Positions 1-5,290 of a DNA stretch of 5,290 bases are shown piece by piece; position 1 is the first letter of the stretch, and the number at the start of each line of letters is the position of its first letter. A program made the translations under genes and the position numbers. This stretch comes from Candidatus Latescibacterota bacterium (GTDB lineage: Bacteria > Latescibacterota > UBA2968 > UBA8231): assembly GCA_022825185.1 (NCBI GenBank), contig JAJDYK010000102.1, positions 1 to 5,290 on the forward strand. Direction: 5' to 3'. Under the pieces are notes generated by a model. It searched no databases and was not told where the DNA came from. It saw nothing but the letters and a program-made list of their open reading frames with translations.

Positions 1-440
1 TTTTCCTCCCAGTGGCCCCAAGGACTGAACGTGGTGATGGTGTCGATTTTGAGGGCGCGGATCAGAAAGACCAGCCGGGCTCTCAGCTCGGTGGGGGCGG
101 CTTCGTCGAGGAAGTGATTGCGGTAGCCGAGGTGGATGACCTGTTTGAAGCCCAACTCTTCGGCCAGCACTTCGACTTCGCGCTCGTTTTGGAGGATGGT
201 CTCGCCCATTGTGCCCGGCCCGCACTTCTCGTCGTTGGTGGTCTGGATTAAGTAAGCCGTGTAGCCTTCGGCGATGAGCTTGGCGACGAGGCCGGCGCAG
301 AAGAGGGGAATGTCGTCGGCGTGGGCTTGGACGGCGGCCAGCACCTTGCCTTGGTGGGGTTTGTCTGGGGTGTGCTTTTCGACGGTTATCTCGCCGATGG
401 GGGTGTACCAGGGAATGCGCGGGTCGGGACTAGGGGACAT
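1..440 (-). CDS. PIG-L/LmbE-family zinc-dependent deacetylase, N-terminal part (3' end beyond the window)
   Basis: The first 146 residues are present; the gene runs off the left edge. The family removes N-acetyl groups from amino sugars or their conjugates (MshB, BshB, PIG-L, chitooligosaccharide deacetylases). Residues 33-50 are a beta strand followed by A-H-A-D-D (39-43), the family's usual AHPDD signature. By analogy with MshB, H40 and D43 would be zinc ligands and D42 the catalytic base; the usual Pro is Ala here. T68-N69-D70-E71 and the helix with R87-E88 (in the stretch ETILQNERE, 80-88) match the family's TxGE...R.xE region. The third zinc ligand would lie beyond the edge, probably just after the P-W-G-H segment at 140-143. 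The ATG at 440 has an AAGGA site 7 bases upstream. About 26 residues precede the first strand, and no signal peptide is visible, so it is probably cytoplasmic. It lies 80 bp after comM, behind a possible terminator, so it may be its own unit. The substrate cannot be inferred. Confidence 0.87.
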   Translation of the reverse strand, partial: MSPSPDPRIPWYTPIGEITVEKHTPDKPHQGKVLAAVQAHADDIPLFCAGLVAKLIAEGYTAYLIQTTNDEKCGPGTMGETILQNEREVEVLAEELGFKQVIHLGYRNHFLDEAAPTELRARLVFLIRALKIDTITTFSPWGHWEE

Positions 441-447
441 GGTCGAT

Positions 448-452
448 TCCTT
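448..452 (-). promoter_or_regulatory. Shine-Dalgarno site of the PIG-L gene
   Basis: AAGGA on the minus strand, 7 bases before the ATG at 440-438. It supports that start codon. No convincing -35/-10 pair could be found between this site and the hairpin downstream of comM. Confidence 0.7.
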
Positions 453-488
453 TTTAGTGGTAGGGGACGGTGATCCATAGGAATATGA

Positions 489-522
489 AGCTTGGGAACT
501 TAATGCGCTACGTTCCCAAGCT
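489..522 (-). terminator. Perfect 11 bp hairpin at the end of comM, candidate terminator
   Basis: The arms at 489-499 and 512-522 are perfect reverse complements (AGCTTGGGAAC and GTTCCCAAGCT), separated by a 12-base loop. On the minus strand the stem begins within the comM stop codon (523-521), so it lies exactly at the gene end. The sequence after the stem is T-rich but not a clean T run (TTCATATTCCTA), so it may be a weak intrinsic terminator, a 3'-end stabilising hairpin or an attenuating structure before the PIG-L gene. Confidence 0.45.
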
Positions 523-2047
523 ACTGAAGGCCGCTGCGATCGAGTGCCCGATACTGTATGGCCTCCGCTAGGTGCTGCGACTGGATTGGGGCGTCGGCCA
601 AGTCGGCTATGGTGCGGGCGACTTTGAGGATGCGGTCGTAGGCGCGGGCCGACAGGCCGAGACGGGCCATGGCCTTTTCGAGCAGGGCTTGCCCAGTGTC
701 GTCGAGCGAGCAATGGCGGCGGATGTGCCGCGTGTTCATCTGGGCGTTGCAGAATAGCTCCCCGGCAAAGCGGTCGAGTTGCCGCTGGCGGGCGGCGTTG
801 ACGCGCTGGAGGATGTGTGCTGAGTTTTCGCCGCTTTGCTTGTTGGCTAAGTCGTCGTAGGCGAGGGCTGGCACTTCGATGTGGATGTCGATGCGGTCGA
901 GGAGCGGCCCGGAAACGCGCGCGCGATAGCGGCGGATTGCGGCCGGAGAGCAGGTGCAAGCGCGGCGGGTGTCCGAAAGATAGCCGCAAGGGCAGGGATT
1001 CATCGCTGCGACGAGGGTAAAGTCCGCTGGATAGGCGATGGCGATCTGCGCCCGCGTGATGGTGACGGCGTGGTCTTCGAGCGGCTGGCGCAGGGCCTCG
1101 ACGACGTTGCGGCGAAACTCGGGCAGTTCGTCTAGGAAGAGTACGCCGTGGTGGGAGAGCGACACCTCGCCCGGGCGGGGATACGCGCCGCCGCCGATGA
1201 GGCCAGCGTCCGAGATGGTGTGGTGTGGGGCGCGGAAGGGTCGGGTGGCGACTAGGGCTTGGCCTACGGGCAGGACACCGGCGACCGAATGGATTTTGGT
1301 GGTGGCGAGTGCTTCTTGCAGGGTTGGTGCCGGAAGGATCGTGGGTAGGCGGCGGGCGAGCATGGTCTTGCCTGAGCCAGGCGGCCCGACCATGAGCAAA
1401 TTGTGCCCTCCGCTGGCGGCGACTTCGAGGGCGCGCTTGGCGTGATCTTGGCCGCGCACGTCCGCAAAGTCAACTCCGTAGTTGGCGTTGCTGCGAAATA
1501 CTTCATCCACGTTCAATTCGTAGGGCCGTTGGTGCGCGTCGCCGGTCAAAATGGATAGGGCTTCGCTCAGTGAACTGACGCCATAGACGAGCGGCCCATT
1601 GGCAATGGCGGCCTCGCGGGCGTTTTGCGTCGGCACGATCATGCCGTAGAGGCCCTGCTGGTGCAGGGATGTGGCCATGGAAAGCATGCCGTGCACTGGG
1701 CGCACGCTGCCGTTGAGCGAGAGCTCGCCCAAGAGCGCGAACTCGGCGAGACCCAAGGGTTTGATCTGCCGCGAGGCCGCCAAGACGCCGACGGCTATGG
1801 GCAGGTCAAAAGCCGAGCCTTCCTTTTTGCGATCGGCCGGCGCGAGATTGATGGTGACCTTGCGGCGCGGCCACTGATAGCCGGCGTTTTTGATGGCCGC
1901 TAAGACGCGCTCCTTGCTTTCGCGGACTGCGGAGTCGGGTAGGCCGACGACTGTGAAGGTCGGCAAGCTGCGGTCGGTATCGACTTCGACGTGGACCGGG
2001 TACGCGTCGATTCCGAGCGTGGCGGCCGAGAGGACGGTGGAGGGCAT
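521..2047 (-). CDS. comM: ComM/YifB-family Mg-chelatase-like AAA ATPase, competence-associated helicase
   Basis: A complete 508-residue protein, the usual length for the YifB/ComM family. Residues 1-165 are the N-terminal ChlI/Lon-protease-like domain, with the family pattern V-V-G-L-P-D-S-A-V-R-E-S at 33-44 and N-L-A-P-A at 67-71. Residues 190-395 are the Mg-chelatase AAA+ module: Walker A G-P-P-G-S-G-K-T at 221-228, F-R-A-P-H-H-T at 271-277, and Walker B L-F-L-D-E-L at 303-308. N-P-C-P-C-G at 350-355 is followed by C364 and C366, giving a four-cysteine cluster that could bind zinc. The arginine region P-L-L-D-R-I-D-I is at 381-388. Residues 400-500 are the Mg_chelatase C-terminal domain. 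In naturally competent bacteria ComM is a hexameric helicase that promotes branch migration while incoming DNA is integrated. The family also occurs widely in species not known to be competent, so the exact role here is inferred. The start at 2047 has AAGGA 5 bases upstream. A 143 bp gap separates it from the kinase gene. The reading frame is intact. Confidence 0.96.
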   Translation of the reverse strand: MPSTVLSAATLGIDAYPVHVEVDTDRSLPTFTVVGLPDSAVRESKERVLAAIKNAGYQWPRRKVTINLAPADRKKEGSAFDLPIAVGVLAASRQIKPLGLAEFALLGELSLNGSVRPVHGMLSMATSLHQQGLYGMIVPTQNAREAAIANGPLVYGVSSLSEALSILTGDAHQRPYELNVDEVFRSNANYGVDFADVRGQDHAKRALEVAASGGHNLLMVGPPGSGKTMLARRLPTILPAPTLQEALATTKIHSVAGVLPVGQALVATRPFRAPHHTISDAGLIGGGAYPRPGEVSLSHHGVLFLDELPEFRRNVVEALRQPLEDHAVTITRAQIAIAYPADFTLVAAMNPCPCGYLSDTRRACTCSPAAIRRYRARVSGPLLDRIDIHIEVPALAYDDLANKQSGENSAHILQRVNAARQRQLDRFAGELFCNAQMNTRHIRRHCSLDDTGQALLEKAMARLGLSARAYDRILKVARTIADLADAPIQSQHLAEAIQYRALDRSGLQ

Positions 2048-2190
2048 GCGGTTCCTTTCCGTTGAGATAGGTAAGAGGAAACAAGAACCGTGCCAGTGGG
2101 GGTGTGCTCTGAGGGCGGCAGGGATGTTGAAGTGAAGAATGGGAGCTAGGCGATACGGCGTTGGTACCTAAAGGGTACAGCAGACGGAAC
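2048..2190. other. Intergenic spacer between the kinase gene and comM
   Basis: 143 bp without a supported gene. Next to comM it holds the AAGGA ribosome binding site (2053-2057). Near the kinase stop there is a small hairpin (arms 2164-2168 and 2174-2178, 5 bp, 5-base loop), too short and without a T run to be called a terminator. No convincing sigma70 promoter was found by eye, so whether comM has its own promoter is open. Confidence 0.5.
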
Positions 2191-3003
2191 CTATCCTAAC
2201 TGCCGCGCCTGCTGCCAAGCCGCGTAAAATTCCTCCATAGAGCGGTAGCGCGCTTCGCGCTCTTGGCGACAGGCGCGCCGCACGACCTCTCCCATCGCAC
2301 CGCCGATGTCGTCGCCGAGACATACGACTGCGGTGCGGCCCATGGTGAAGACGGTCGTGCGCTCGTCGATTAGCGCACCGCGCTCGAATTCCTCTGGTGC
2401 CATAAAGCGCGTCGAGCCAAACATCCGGCCCATCTGGTTGGTGAACGCTCCCAAGTGATAGTTATCGAGATCCACGATGTGCATGGCTTGACGCTCGAAG
2501 TCGTACATCAGACAGCCATCGTAGAAGTCCACGGCAATCCACCCGCGCTGGACGAGCTGGACGTGCAAATCGTAGATCGCGTCGAGCACGGCGAGAATGG
2601 CGTCGGCGGGCAGGCGGCGAAATCGCTGATGCGCCGATTGCGGATCGTCGCGGCCGCCATGTAAGCACTCGCCGTCAACCCAGTCGTACACGAGCGCCGG
2701 GCCGTGTGCGGTTTCGACGATGTGGTGCAGTGCTGGCAAGGTCGGGTGATTGCAACTGCGCCTGAGTCGAGCCGCATTATACAGGAGCGCCACGCGGGCG
2801 GCGTGATCGCCGAATACTTTGGCCTCGGGGTCGGTGGTTTTGACGAAGAAGCGCTCGTCGCCAACCTGCACGCCATAGGAGACATTGCCCGAGTCTTGGG
2901 TGGGTGCGCCGAAGGTGGCGAAGATGGTGCCGATTGCTTCGAGATACGGGCCGGGCGGCCCGTCGATGCGCTTGATGTCGCGCAGTGGATGGGGGGTGCT
3001 CAT
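2191..3003 (-). CDS. Small eukaryotic-type Ser/Thr protein kinase-like protein with altered catalytic motifs
   Basis: A 270-residue stand-alone kinase fold with no membrane segment or sensor domain, so presumably cytoplasmic. Visible landmarks: a degenerate glycine-rich loop (G39-N-V-S-Y-G44), the beta-3 lysine K55 in F-F-V-K, a hinge-like segment ALVYDWVDGE (103-112), a catalytic loop around D159 (W-I-A-V-D-F-Y-D), a metal-binding aspartate D178 in I-V-D-L-D, and a clear activation segment G196-S-T-R-F-M-A-P-E204 followed by the alpha-F-like T220-M-G. The departures are notable: HRD reads A-V-D, the usual Asn five residues later is C164, DFG reads D-L-D, and no obvious alpha-C glutamate is seen. 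From memory, small kinases in Firmicutes share the IAxDFYDG...MYDF and MGRM.GS.RFM.PEEF patterns, so this looks like a natural subfamily, not a decayed gene. It starts 7 bp after the UxuA-like gene, with weak AGGT (3009-3012) overlapping that gene's stop, implying coupled expression. The target is unknown; a small-molecule substrate is possible. Confidence 0.83.
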   Translation of the reverse strand: MSTPHPLRDIKRIDGPPGPYLEAIGTIFATFGAPTQDSGNVSYGVQVGDERFFVKTTDPEAKVFGDHAARVALLYNAARLRRSCNHPTLPALHHIVETAHGPALVYDWVDGECLHGGRDDPQSAHQRFRRLPADAILAVLDAIYDLHVQLVQRGWIAVDFYDGCLMYDFERQAMHIVDLDNYHLGAFTNQMGRMFGSTRFMAPEEFERGALIDERTTVFTMGRTAVVCLGDDIGGAMGEVVRRACRQEREARYRSMEEFYAAWQQARQLG

Positions 3004-3010
3004 GGGCTAC

Positions 3011-4006
3011 CTAGCGCGCTCCATTCTCGTCCATCACCGCTTGGATCATGGCTTGGATATAGCCAAACTCGTACGCCCAAGCTTGGCGCATACTGTGGGG
3101 ATCCTTGTGTCCGGGCGCGTGATCGGGGACGCACATGTGCTGATAGCCCACTTCTTTGAGGGCCTGCATGTTGCGGTGCATGTTCATCACCCCTTCATCC
3201 GGCCAGACCTCTTGGAACTTGTTGCGCTTGCCGACGATGTTGCGGAAGTGGCAGAGGAAAATTTTGTTGCGCGAGCCTAAGTAGCGGATGATTTCGGGGA
3301 CTTCGTTGAGCGGATCTTCGACGCTCTCGGCCATGCAGCCCAAGCAGAGATTGACGCCGTGGTAGGGGCTGGGGCAGATCTCGATAAAGTGCTTGAAGCC
3401 GTCAAAGCCGCCCATCACGCGATCGACGCCCCTATAGCCGGGCGGCAGCCAGGGGTCGCAGGGATGGCAGGCCATGCGGATCTTGCACTCGGTAGCGACC
3501 GGGATGACTCGCTCCAAGAAGTAAGTGATGCGACGCCAGTTTTCCTCTGCGGTGACTGGTTTGTCGTAGCGCGGCGTATCGGCGTCGGCCTTTTCGAGGT
3601 CCCAAGTGCTGTAAATGGAGCCGCCGCGGCCGGGGGGCGTGCTTTCGGTGCGCTGGTTTTCAAGGGCGCAGAGGTAGTACTTGATGGCTGGGATGTCGGC
3701 TTCGGCTGCCTGCCGCACCATGTTGATGACTAGATCGATTTCCTTATCACCTTCTTCGTAGTTGCCCATCATAAAGTTGGGCACGGCGTCGCCGTTGACG
3801 TTGAACTGGGCCATGGGCAGGGCGACCATCTCCATGTTGACGCCGAAGCGAGCGCACTTCTCCTTCTTGGCGACTAACTCTTCGACGTCCCAACCGTATT
3901 CGCGGTGGAATGTGATGAAGTTTTCGTTTTTGTTGAAAACCCCGTGGCGGGCCAGATATTCGAGGTCTTCGTCCGTTGTAGTGAACTGCTGGGTGCCGAC
4001 GTGCAT
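3011..4006 (-). CDS. Mannonate dehydratase-like TIM-barrel enzyme (UxuA family), short form
   Basis: A 331-residue protein related to D-mannonate dehydratase, which converts D-mannonate to 2-keto-3-deoxy-D-gluconate in hexuronate breakdown with a divalent metal such as Mn2+. The four metal ligands of UxuA have clear counterparts: H181 in A-C-H-P-C-D-P (usually H-P-D-D-P), C221 in N-L-C-L-G-C, H253 in L-C-H-F-R-N, and D295 in V-P-D-H-A-P. The segment after H253 (F264, then D/N-M-H near 275-277, G287-Y288) also follows the family. It is shorter than E. coli UxuA (394 residues) and the Bacillus enzyme (about 360). It is cysteine-rich around the active site (C180, C183, C221, C224, C252), so another sugar-acid dehydration or isomerisation is possible. 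The frame stays open upstream into tag, but the start at 4006 is chosen because homology begins there and AAGGAG lies 6 bases before it. It has its own likely promoter and is coupled to the downstream kinase gene. No other hexuronate pathway gene is in the window. Confidence 0.88.
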   Translation of the reverse strand: MHVGTQQFTTTDEDLEYLARHGVFNKNENFITFHREYGWDVEELVAKKEKCARFGVNMEMVALPMAQFNVNGDAVPNFMMGNYEEGDKEIDLVINMVRQAAEADIPAIKYYLCALENQRTESTPPGRGGSIYSTWDLEKADADTPRYDKPVTAEENWRRITYFLERVIPVATECKIRMACHPCDPWLPPGYRGVDRVMGGFDGFKHFIEICPSPYHGVNLCLGCMAESVEDPLNEVPEIIRYLGSRNKIFLCHFRNIVGKRNKFQEVWPDEGVMNMHRNMQALKEVGYQHMCVPDHAPGHKDPHSMRQAWAYEFGYIQAMIQAVMDENGAR

Positions 4007-4012
4007 AAGGGG

Positions 4013-4018
4013 CTCCTT
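4013..4018 (-). promoter_or_regulatory. Strong Shine-Dalgarno site of the UxuA-like gene
   Basis: AAGGAG on the minus strand, 6 bases before the ATG at 4006-4004. It decides this start over the upstream in-frame codons that would run through the tag gene. Confidence 0.8.
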
Positions 4019-4044
4019 GGTGGGGTGAATAGGTTGGGTTGGAA

Positions 4045-4073
4045 ACAGTACGCAAGCCGCGCTAGTTTGACAA
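4045..4073 (-). promoter_or_regulatory. Candidate sigma70-type promoter for the UxuA-like/kinase pair
   Basis: On the minus strand TTGTCA (4073-4068, five of six matches to the -35 consensus) is followed by a 17-base spacer and TACTGT (4050-4045), which keeps the most conserved first, second and last bases of the -10 box. Transcription would start near 4038, leaving a leader of about 30 bases that contains the AAGGAG site. It lies in the 170 bp gap after tag (4007-4176), which holds nothing else recognisable. Confidence 0.45.
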
Positions 4074-4176
4074 TTTTGCGGCCCGAGGCTTAGTCCGCCG
4101 GATGCAGGAATCCGAGGGGCAAGGAGATTGCTACGCTGGGTGCGCCGCTGGGCATGGGAACGCTCCTGTGGGGTGC

Positions 4177-4755
4177 CTATCCCATGTTGAGGATCTGACT
4201 GCGGCGGAAGCAGTTGAGGACGTGGTCGTTGACCATGCCGGTGGCCTGCATGTGGGCGTAGATGACGGTCGAGCCGATGAATTTGAAGCCACGGCTTTTG
4301 AGGTCTTTGCTCAAGGCGTCGGATTCGCGACTGGTGGCTGGTAAATCGGCGAGGGTGCGAAACTCGTTGACGAGAGGCTCGCCGCCGACAAAGCGCCAGA
4401 TGTAGGCGCTGAAGCTGCCGAATTCGTCCTGTATGGCGAGGAAGTGCCGGGCGTTTTCCACGGCCGCGCTGATCTTGCGGCGATTGCGGATTAGCCCGGA
4501 GTCTTGGAGCATCTGTTCGACGTTGGTCGCGCTGAAGCGGGCGACTTTGGCAGGGTCGAATTCGGCGAAGGCTTGGCGGTAGTTGGCGCGCTTGCGGAGG
4601 ACGGTGTACCAACTGAGGCCGGCTTGGGCGGATTCGAGGGTGAGAAACTCGAAGTGCTTGCGGTCGTCGTGGACTGGGACGCCCCACTCGCGGTCGTGGT
4701 ACGCGACGTAGTCGGGTTTGTCGAGGTCGAGCCATGGGCAGCGTTGGAGGGTCAT
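4177..4755 (-). CDS. tag: DNA-3-methyladenine glycosylase I (Tag), base excision repair
   Basis: A complete 192-residue protein, close to the 187 residues of E. coli Tag, and colinear with it throughout. It excises 3-methyladenine from alkylated DNA, leaving an abasic site for repair. The N-terminal signature is C6-P-W...Y19-H20-D21-x-E23-W24-G25-V26-P27. E41 in the segment L-E-S-A-Q-A-G-L-S-W (40-49) corresponds to the substrate-recognising glutamate (E38 in E. coli). S-D-A-L-S-K-D-L-K and R-G-F-K-F-I-G-S-T-V follow. The zinc snap of the family is complete: C6, H20, H178 and C182 (in N-D-H-V-L-N-C). The start at 4755 has AGGA 7 bases upstream. It lies 101 bp after the topoisomerase tail and 170 bp before the UxuA-like gene, so it may be a single-gene unit. 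Nothing points to adaptive-response (Ada-type) control. Confidence 0.97.
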   Translation of the reverse strand: MTLQRCPWLDLDKPDYVAYHDREWGVPVHDDRKHFEFLTLESAQAGLSWYTVLRKRANYRQAFAEFDPAKVARFSATNVEQMLQDSGLIRNRRKISAAVENARHFLAIQDEFGSFSAYIWRFVGGEPLVNEFRTLADLPATSRESDALSKDLKSRGFKFIGSTVIYAHMQATGMVNDHVLNCFRRSQILNMG

Positions 4756-4786
4756 ATAGAAATCCTAAATCGGTTATAGAATTATC

Positions 4787-4816
4787 CGCAGATAGACGCA
4801 GATGGACGCAGAATGG
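4787..4816. repeat. Three tandem copies of a 10 bp unit, CGCAGATRGA
   Basis: Plus strand: CGCAGATAGA (4787-4796), CGCAGATGGA (4797-4806) and a diverged CGCAGAATGG (4807-4816). On the minus strand this reads as repeated CTGCGTC-type units just before the A/T-rich leader of tag. The spacing is about one helical turn. Very similar short intergenic repeats are, from memory, common in several uncultivated and Planctomycetes/Verrucomicrobia-type genomes. The function is unknown. Confidence 0.7.
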
Positions 4817-4856
4817 GATGCACAAGACGATCCACCGCTCGAATCGTTCAAATGTA

Positions 4857-5290
4857 TCAGCGTGCGCTAGCGGGAAAGTCAAACGCGGCCTTGTACTCCG
4901 GCCCTAACTTCAACCGCGCGTCGAATTTGCTGCCTTTTTTGCTTTTGAAACCCTTGATTACGCCGGTTTTGCCTTTGGCGATCAAGGTGTGGATTTGCTT
5001 TTCGGTCAGCTTCTTGCCCGCCATTTCCTTCCACACCACGAAGTCGCACCCCTCGCGATAGCGATTGCAGCCGAAGCCGCGCTGGCCCTCGATGATTTGA
5101 CCTTGTCGGCACTTGGGACAGGTGAGGGGGGCAGTCGCTGGCGGCTTCTCTTGGGGTGAGGGGCGTCCCTCCGACTTTGAGGAGCCATTCCGCGGCCCGT
5201 CATCAAACTCGAAGACGATCTTGAACTCGTCGTCGAATTTGAGCTGCGCCGCAAACTTCTTGCCGGCCTTGGAGACAAAGCCCTGCATCT
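4857..5290 (-). CDS. C-terminal end of a type IA DNA topoisomerase (TopB-like), 5' part beyond the window
   Basis: The visible 143 codons are the tail of a larger protein. A first ATG lies at 5288, but translation from it begins in the middle of a topoisomerase C-terminal repeat (Q-G-F-V-S-K-A-G-K-K-F), where the family normally has a GKT...(I/M)xGF segment before it, so the true start is off the right edge. Numbering from that Met: residues 2-28 are the second half of one repeat, 29-54 a proline- and serine-rich linker, and 57-81 a four-cysteine zinc ribbon (C57, C60, C74, C81). Residues 83-138 form a complete second repeat (W-K-E-M-A-G-K-K-L-T, G-K-T-G-V-I-K-G-F, F-D-A-R-L-K-L). These repeats occur at the C-terminus of many bacterial topoisomerase III-type enzymes, which relax or decatenate DNA through a covalent 5'-tyrosine link; the ribbons bind single-stranded DNA. 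The catalytic part is not in view, so a small stand-alone repeat protein is not fully excluded. The stop is TGA at 4859-4857. Confidence 0.82.
   Translation of the reverse strand, partial: MQGFVSKAGKKFAAQLKFDDEFKIVFEFDDGPRNGSSKSEGRPSPQEKPPATAPLTCPKCRQGQIIEGQRGFGCNRYREGCDFVVWKEMAGKKLTEKQIHTLIAKGKTGVIKGFKSKKGSKFDARLKLGPEYKAAFDFPASAR

Noticed and set aside
1038..1445. Plus-strand open frame of 135 codons inside comM
   Set aside because: It is antisense to the conserved AAA core, has Arg/Ser-rich low-information composition, and no ribosome site or domain.
2164..2178. GTACC/GGTAC hairpin after the kinase gene as a terminator
   Set aside because: The stem is only 5 bp and no T tract follows on the minus strand.
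2704..3280. Plus-strand open frames of 131-151 codons opposite the kinase and UxuA-like genes
   Set aside because: They are antisense to well-supported genes, show no recognisable motif, and are explained by GC-rich codon use that removes stops on the opposite strand.
4772..4786. GATAAT or TATAAC as the -10 box of a tag promoter
   Set aside because: The A/T-rich hexamers are attractive, but the correctly spaced upstream positions fall in the CTGCG-type repeat and do not resemble a -35 box, so it is not listed as a promoter.
4827..4847. Possible terminator hairpin after the topoisomerase gene (ACGAT/ATCGT arms)
   Set aside because: The stem is only five base pairs with a bulge and is not followed by a T run.
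4007..4882. In-frame upstream extension of the UxuA-like reading frame by about 290 codons, giving a 623-residue protein
   Set aside because: The extension runs through the whole tag gene in another frame, is rich in Arg, Pro and Gln as expected of a shadow translation, and the UxuA homology and strong AAGGAG site both place the start at 4006.
5286..5288. ATG at the right edge as the true start of a 143-residue protein
   Set aside because: The Met falls inside a topoisomerase C-terminal repeat and only two bases of upstream sequence are visible; the gene is better read as cut by the window edge.
1..5290. Defence island, prophage, CRISPR array or mobile element
   Set aside because: No nuclease, methylase, integrase, transposase, terminal repeat or spaced direct-repeat array was seen; the genes are intact and look chromosomal.

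Overview
The window is a compact, fairly GC-rich (roughly 58-60% by eye) bacterial segment. All six recognisable genes lie on the minus strand, so they are transcribed from high to low coordinates. In that order they are: the C-terminal end of a type IA DNA topoisomerase (TopB-like, cut by the right edge), DNA-3-methyladenine glycosylase I (tag), a short mannonate dehydratase-like TIM-barrel enzyme (UxuA-like), a small eukaryotic-type protein kinase with altered catalytic motifs, a complete ComM/YifB-type Mg-chelatase-like AAA ATPase, and the N-terminal part of a PIG-L/LmbE-type deacetylase cut by the left edge.

The genes look like ordinary chromosome. There are no integrases, transposases, phage genes, CRISPR arrays, rRNA or tRNA genes, and no real gene is supported on the plus strand. 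The host cannot be placed firmly. Non-catabolic UxuA-like and PIG-L/LmbE genes, together with an intergenic repeat of the CTGCGTCCATCTGCG type, recall genomes of uncultivated lineages such as Latescibacterota, Poribacteria or Planctomycetes-Verrucomicrobia relatives. That is an impression from memory, not a result.

Right part (4177-5290): topoisomerase tail, a 101 bp spacer holding three copies of a 10 bp repeat, then tag; both genes act on DNA topology or repair. Middle (2191-4176): a 170 bp spacer with a good sigma70-like promoter and a strong Shine-Dalgarno site starts the UxuA-like gene. The kinase gene follows after only 7 bp, with its weak ribosome binding site overlapping the UxuA-like stop codon, so the two are very probably co-transcribed and translationally coupled. 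Left part (1-2190): a 143 bp spacer, comM, a hairpin that begins within the comM stop codon and may terminate transcription, then the PIG-L gene with its own ribosome binding site.

The genes do not form one pathway. The most interesting local unit is the two-gene pair of a UxuA-like sugar-acid enzyme and a protein kinase-like protein lacking several canonical kinase residues. No clearly new defence or mobile system is visible.
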